From assembly GCA_964455375.1 (NCBI GenBank), contig CAYVXE010000141.1, positions 1-10,342 on the forward strand: a stretch of 10,342 nt of DNA, in the 5' to 3' direction. The position numbers and the translations under genes are program-made. Shown piece after piece: positions 8,040 through 10,342 of the stretch (positions within the stretch are counted from its first letter, which is position 1; the number at the start of each line of letters is the position of its first letter). Under the pieces are notes generated by a model, which saw nothing but the letters and a program-made list of their open reading frames with translations, ran no database searches and was not told the DNA's origin. Source of the stretch: CAYVXE01 sp964455375. Its GTDB lineage: Bacteria > Zhuqueibacterota > Zhuqueibacteria > Oceanimicrobiales > Oceanimicrobiaceae.

Positions 8040-8228
8040 CACAAATTCCACCATGACAATTAAACACTGAAGGTCACCGAGAAGCCGTGACGGATAATGT
8101 AACTTTGGCAAAGAGCACAGAGAATTTACAATCGTTTTTAAATCACTGGCTGAAGGTCTGTATCAGGAAACTTCCCTGCATGTGTGCTCCAAAATAGAAA
8201 TTTTAGAACAAGAAAAAGGGGCTGTGTG

Positions 8229-8269
8229 GCAGGTGCAGTGGCAGTCGGTGTCACTGCTATTGCTACTGC
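8229..8269. repeat. GC-rich low-complexity block with self-complementary arms (copy 1)
   Basis: Built of GCAGTG, GCAGT, CACTGC and CTACTGC words. GCAGTG (8235-8240) pairs with CACTGC (8252-8257), and outer GCAG (8229-8232) can pair with CTGC (8266-8269). It shares composition and words with the block at 8397-8442, so the two are probably copies of one degenerate hairpin-forming repeat. Confidence 0.5.
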
Positions 8270-8320
8270 GACAATGGCCAGTTGAAATTGGGACATTGGG
8301 ATTGTCCACTTTTACTGTAG

Positions 8321-8338
8321 CGTAGGCTTCAGCCTGCG
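8321..8338. repeat. REP-like palindrome
   Basis: CGTAGGCT (8321-8328) and AGCCTGCG (8331-8338) are complementary except for one mismatch, around a 2-bp centre. The form '(C)GCAGGCT-AGCCTGCG' is, to my recollection, a widespread dispersed intergenic palindrome. It would fold as a small hairpin on either strand, but no U-run follows, so it is not called a terminator. Confidence 0.55.
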
Positions 8339-8396
8339 TGGGCACACACTCACTATAGCATTTTCCTCTCGCTGAGAACGCAGAGGTGACAATGTA

Positions 8397-8442
8397 GCAG
8401 GTGCAGGCGGTTCCACGGCCACGGCCACCGCTACTGCACTGC
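8397..8442. repeat. GC-rich low-complexity block with self-complementary arms (copy 2), abutting the CRISPR trailer
   Basis: Left arm GCAGGTGCAG (8397-8406) pairs with right arm CTGCACTGC (8434-8442) except for one unpaired G. The loop is rich in CCACGG/CCACCG words. The right arm ends on the first base of the terminal, degenerate CRISPR repeat. Confidence 0.5.
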
Positions 8443-8807
8443 TTGCAATCCTACGATAGTTCGATTAAAACGGAGCTTGGCCATGCGGTTAATGCTGTCG
8501 TCAAACTGATTTCAATCCTACGATAGTTCGATTAAAACCGACAAGCAACACTAACCTTTTGCTGCGCCTGATTTGATTTCAATCCTACGATAGTTCGATT
8601 AAAACGTTACCTGTCCGTCAGGAAGAACAACGGTATAATTGAATTTCAATCCTACGATAGTTCGATTAAAACTCGCATGAATAAATTCATCAAGAGTATG
8701 TTGTTAGCGAATTTCAATCCTACGATAGTTCGATTAAAACCGTTTCAGACTACGTATATTTGCATTACTTCCCGTCCATTTCAATCCTACGATAGTTCGA
8801 TTAAAAC
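8442..8807 (-). CRISPR. CRISPR array, six 30-bp repeats and five spacers, type I-B-like repeat
   Basis: Repeats lie at 8442-8471, 8509-8538, 8576-8605, 8643-8672, 8711-8740 and 8778-8807; spacers are 37, 37, 37, 38 and 37 bp. On the minus strand the repeat begins GTTTTAATCG and ends GGATTGAAAT, the pattern of type I-B and some type III repeats whose 8-nt 3' end becomes the crRNA 5' handle after Cas6 cutting. Five copies are identical. The copy at 8442-8471 has two changes, both in its last five bases on the minus strand (GATTGCAAG instead of GATTGAAAT). A degenerate copy marks the old, leader-distal end, so the leader is on the right, next to cas2, and the array is read on the minus strand in line with cas1 and cas2. 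Spacers all differ. No effector genes are in the window, so the subtype is tentative. Confidence 0.97.
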
Positions 8808-8822
8808 CCCGACAGATCAGGG

Positions 8823-8851
8823 CTAAAAAACAGGCACTTACAGCCTGTCAA
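8823..8851 (-). promoter_or_regulatory. Candidate array promoter overlapped by a dyad (or a terminator-like hairpin)
   Basis: On the minus strand a perfect -35 hexamer TTGACA (8851-8846) is followed after 17 bp by TTTTAG (8828-8823), a weak -10, which would start transcription just before the first repeat. The spacer contains a 6-bp perfect dyad, ACAGGC (8848-8843) and GCCTGT (8835-8830) around a 7-nt centre, followed directly by TTTTT. The same bases therefore read either as promoter plus operator-like dyad or as a small intrinsic terminator for the cas operon. The sequence alone does not decide. Confidence 0.4.
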
Positions 8852-8864
8852 AACAGCAAAATCG

Positions 8865-8907
8865 TCGTCGACCCCTAATCCTGCAGCCCCACCCAGGAAG
8901 TCGACGA
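8865..8907. repeat. Inverted repeat in the leader built on two GTCGAC hexamers
   Basis: TCGTCGAC (8865-8872) and GTCGACGA (8900-8907) are perfectly complementary with a 27-nt interval. Each contains the palindrome GTCGAC (8867-8872, 8900-8905), 33 bp apart start to start, about three helical turns. The right arm ends five bases from the cas2 stop. It could be a protein-binding pair for spacer integration or a long hairpin behind cas2. Confidence 0.6.
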
Positions 8908-8912
8908 TCCTC

Positions 8913-9176
8913 TCATAAAAACGCATCCGTCGAATTTTTCTCTAATCCCAACGTTTCTTTTTTAAAAACACTCTCATTGCGCAATTTATACACCAAAACC
9001 GAGTCTTCTTTTATTTTGATAAGCTTCTTTAACCGCAGCATTAATTCCTTTAACTTGGCTTCAGAGAGTTCCCCCTCAAACACACTGTTCTGCACCCAGG
9101 TAAGATAGACCCTGCAGATTTTCAGCGCTCTGGCAACCCGCTTTTCACCAACATCATAGACTAAAAATACATACAT
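8913..9176 (-). CDS. cas2: CRISPR-associated endoribonuclease/integration protein Cas2
   Basis: Small ferredoxin-fold protein, 87 aa, that dimerises between two Cas1 dimers to form the spacer-integration complex. The N-terminus MYVFLVYDVGEKRV carries the conserved first-strand aspartate (D8). The stretch YLTWVQNSVFEGEL (about 24-37) and the ending NSTDAFL are typical of Cas2 from type I-B and related systems, and the length is normal. The ATG is preceded by AAGGTG (9186-9181) at 4-nt spacing. It follows cas1 by 43 bp on the same strand; that gap contains a run of seven G on the minus strand. The 3' end runs straight into the CRISPR leader. Confident assignment. Confidence 0.96.
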   Translation of the reverse strand: MYVFLVYDVGEKRVARALKICRVYLTWVQNSVFEGELSEAKLKELMLRLKKLIKIKEDSVLVYKLRNESVFKKETLGLEKNSTDAFL

Positions 9177-9219
9177 TCGGCACCTTTTGCAACAATATTT
9201 TATTTCCCCCCCGGAAAAC

Positions 9220-10311
9220 CTACCACCAGATGTTAAACGGCTTATATGTCGACTGCCCCAATAAATGTTTGATTAGTTTGTAACACTCCAACCGGATCAA
9301 ACGGCGGTAGCTAACGTTCCTTCCGAGTTTTCTGTGCTTTATGGTCGTATTCAAACGTTCATCAAATTCGCGGACAAAACGTTTTTTTCCCTCTTCGTTG
9401 AGCCAGCACACCTTCCCCTTTTTCGCAAAATGTTTATCGTTCAATTGCTTTTTATTAAAAAGAGTGAAGATAAGACGGTCAGTCAGCAACGGTTTAAATA
9501 TCTCTGCAACGTCCAGAGCCAGGCTAAAACGCTTCGTCCCGGGTTCGTGCAAGTAGGAGACGAGTGGACTGAGCTGCGTTTTAAAGATCTCGCCGAGCGC
9601 GGTCGTATAAACCAGACTGTTGCCAAAACTGATCAGAGCGTTCACCTGATTATTCGGCGGCCGTCGAACCCGCTTGGTAAAATTCGTCTCGGGGTCGATA
9701 ATCAATGGCCAGGCGCGAAAATAAATCTGCCGGATGTTACCTTCCATGCCCATAAGCTCCGCAATGTCCACTGCATTCCCGGCCTGCTCCCTGAACGGTT
9801 TGATGTCACTCAGAAAGGGCGAGCAGTCTTTACCGCGGGAATCGTAATATTGTAGATTCTTGATGATATTGTCACATGCGCCCAGCACAAATTGTTTTGC
9901 CAGAGCCACTCGCAACGCTCGATCTATCTGATGTTTCACCTGTTCCACCAAAAGTTTACCGCTATTCAAAAACTCCCGCGGATAAAACGTACCGCTGTAA
10001 AAACCGAAATAGTTGAATATGTGAACCGGAATATTTTGCGTGCTGCAAAAATTAAAAAATTTGCGGTTGAAATCAGCTTCGCCAAAAATATAGATGGTTT
10101 CGATATCCTCAACAGGAATGACCCGGCGGTCATCCGATTCCTCATATTCCAGTTCAGGGTCGAGCTCCACAAATTCAGGTTCATCGCCCAGCGCTTCCTC
10201 AAAGTCCGCAACAACGCTCTCGTTGCTCATCTGGTTGTAGCGGCGAAAAAAGAGTGTGTTTTGTTTCCGGCTCAATCGTCCGGGGTTAAAAATGTAATAA
10301 TTCCTTGGCAT
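9220..10311 (-). CDS. cas1: CRISPR-associated integrase Cas1 (type I-B-like) with acidic N-terminal insertion
   Basis: Metal-dependent integrase that inserts new spacers at the leader end of the array together with Cas2; 363 aa, longer than the roughly 320-340 aa usual for this branch. The N-terminal beta domain opens with NYYIFNPGRLSRKQNTLFF and resumes at IPVEDIETIYIFGE. Between them (about 27-63) is an extra, strongly acidic stretch with many Glu/Asp. The helical catalytic domain has the metal ligands E190 (in GMEGN), H255 (YLHEPG) and D267 (LALDVAEIFKP), with D278 as possible further acidic ligand, all intact. The ATG at 10311 has only an A-rich, weak ribosome-binding region before it. 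The 31 bases upstream to the window edge show no other gene and end in the string CTCTGCGTGAGA (minus strand), which resembles the intergenic repeat debris on the far side of the array. Whether cas4 or effector genes lie further upstream cannot be seen. Confidence 0.96.
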   Translation of the reverse strand: MPRNYYIFNPGRLSRKQNTLFFRRYNQMSNESVVADFEEALGDEPEFVELDPELEYEESDDRRVIPVEDIETIYIFGEADFNRKFFNFCSTQNIPVHIFNYFGFYSGTFYPREFLNSGKLLVEQVKHQIDRALRVALAKQFVLGACDNIIKNLQYYDSRGKDCSPFLSDIKPFREQAGNAVDIAELMGMEGNIRQIYFRAWPLIIDPETNFTKRVRRPPNNQVNALISFGNSLVYTTALGEIFKTQLSPLVSYLHEPGTKRFSLALDVAEIFKPLLTDRLIFTLFNKKQLNDKHFAKKGKVCWLNEEGKKRFVREFDERLNTTIKHRKLGRNVSYRRLIRLECYKLIKHLLGQSTYKPFNIWW

Positions 10312-10342
10312 ATCTTTTTTACCATTTATGTCTCACGCAGAG

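Larger units (their letters stand above)
7974..8441. other. Gene-free stretch between htrA control region and CRISPR trailer: patchwork of short repeats
   Basis: No convincing coding region on either strand: open frames here lack ribosome-binding sites and consist of low-complexity sequence. From left to right it holds an AT-only palindrome (7975-7991, arms AAAAAAAT/ATTTTTTT), degenerate 9-bp units beginning ACGG (8013-8039), an inverted pair GTCAC/GTGAC (8073-8077, 8087-8091), a stretch reading AAGAGCACAGAGAA, a GC-rich hairpin-like block (8229-8269), a REP-like palindrome (8321-8338), the string ACGCAGAG (8378-8385) and a second GC-rich hairpin block ending at the last CRISPR repeat. It looks like accumulated repeat debris rather than one element. 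Confidence 0.7.
8808..8912 (-). promoter_or_regulatory. CRISPR leader
   Basis: The 105 bp between the cas2 stop and the first (newest) repeat form the leader, where the array promoter and Cas1-Cas2 integration signals are expected. The side is set by the degenerate repeat at the opposite end and by the direction of cas1-cas2. It holds an inner dyad with a -35-like box and an outer inverted repeat, listed separately. The junction reads TGTCGGG next to the repeat's GTTTTAATCG. Confidence 0.8.

Noticed and set aside
8098..8325. Stop-free stretch of 75 codons on the plus strand in the gene-free region, translating as EFTIVFKSLAEGLYQETSL and onward
   Set aside because: No ATG with a ribosome-binding site; only internal GTG/CTG codons. 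Its second half is the low-complexity GCAGTG block. It could be a gene remnant but I recognise no family.
8163..8345. 60-codon minus-strand frame
   Set aside because: Composed of the antisense of the low-complexity and REP-like repeats, rich in Ser/Cys/Thr by composition, with no ribosome-binding site.
8442..8807. Reading the CRISPR array on the plus strand because repeats end in ATTAAAAC there
   Set aside because: The minus-strand repeat ends in GGATTGAAAT, closer to the ATTGAAA(C) type handle. The degenerate repeat is at 8442, which should be the trailer, and cas1-cas2 run on the minus strand toward the array from the other side.
9206..9212. Seven-G run (minus strand) between cas1 and cas2 as a phase-variation switch
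   Set aside because: It is short, lies between genes about 30 bp before the cas2 start, and changes no reading frame. There is no evidence that its length varies.
9334..9855. Open frame of 173 codons on the plus strand
   Set aside because: It lies entirely antisense to cas1, whose family motifs and catalytic residues are unmistakable. The antisense protein shows no recognisable family feature.

Overview
The window reads as bacterial chromosome from an organism with a cell envelope that carries an HtrA protease and a membrane-bound two-component sensor. The genes use ATG starts and ordinary Shine-Dalgarno sites. The fused acyl-CoA mutase, the 30-bp CRISPR repeat and the degenerate 'ACGGATTTC' and 'ACGCAGAG' intergenic repeats are of a kind I associate with environmental Gram-negative lineages such as the Bacteroidota/Calditrichota (FCB) neighbourhood or deltaproteobacteria. 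No rRNA or other marker gene is present, so the lineage is only an impression.

Plus-strand part (1-4107): the 3' part of meaB, a G-protein chaperone of B12-dependent acyl-CoA mutases, overlaps by four bases (ATGA) a full-length icmF. IcmF is the three-part fusion of a B12-binding domain, a MeaB-like GTPase and a mutase. Together they point to B12-dependent rearrangement of short acyl-CoAs (isobutyryl/n-butyryl-CoA), with a second, free-standing chaperone encoded alongside the built-in one.

Minus-strand part, first block (7881 down to 4164): htrA (a membrane-anchored periplasmic serine protease with two PDZ domains), an intrinsic terminator, then an OmpR-family response regulator and its histidine kinase, again overlapping by ATGA. 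Three direct repeats of ATG(A/T)AGAA, spaced 10-11 bp just upstream of a TTGACC -35 box of htrA, look like an operator for the neighbouring regulator. This would make an envelope-stress circuit analogous to CpxRA-degP or CssRS-htrA.

Minus-strand part, second block (10311 down to 8442): cas1, cas2, a 105-bp leader and a short CRISPR array of six 30-bp repeats and five 37-38-bp spacers, all in the same direction. The repeat and both proteins fit type I-B or a related I/III system, but no effector gene lies inside the window. The leader holds a consensus -35 box, a dyad overlapping the putative promoter, and a second inverted repeat built on two GTCGAC hexamers 33 bp apart. Cas1 has an unusually acidic insertion in its N-terminal domain.

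Between the CRISPR trailer and htrA lie about 450 bp without a credible gene. They are a patchwork of short degenerate repeats and hairpin-forming GC-rich blocks. I found no clearly undescribed system. The best leads are the htrA operator, the leader architecture, the Cas1 insertion and the coupling of a free MeaB to a mutase that already carries its own GTPase domain.
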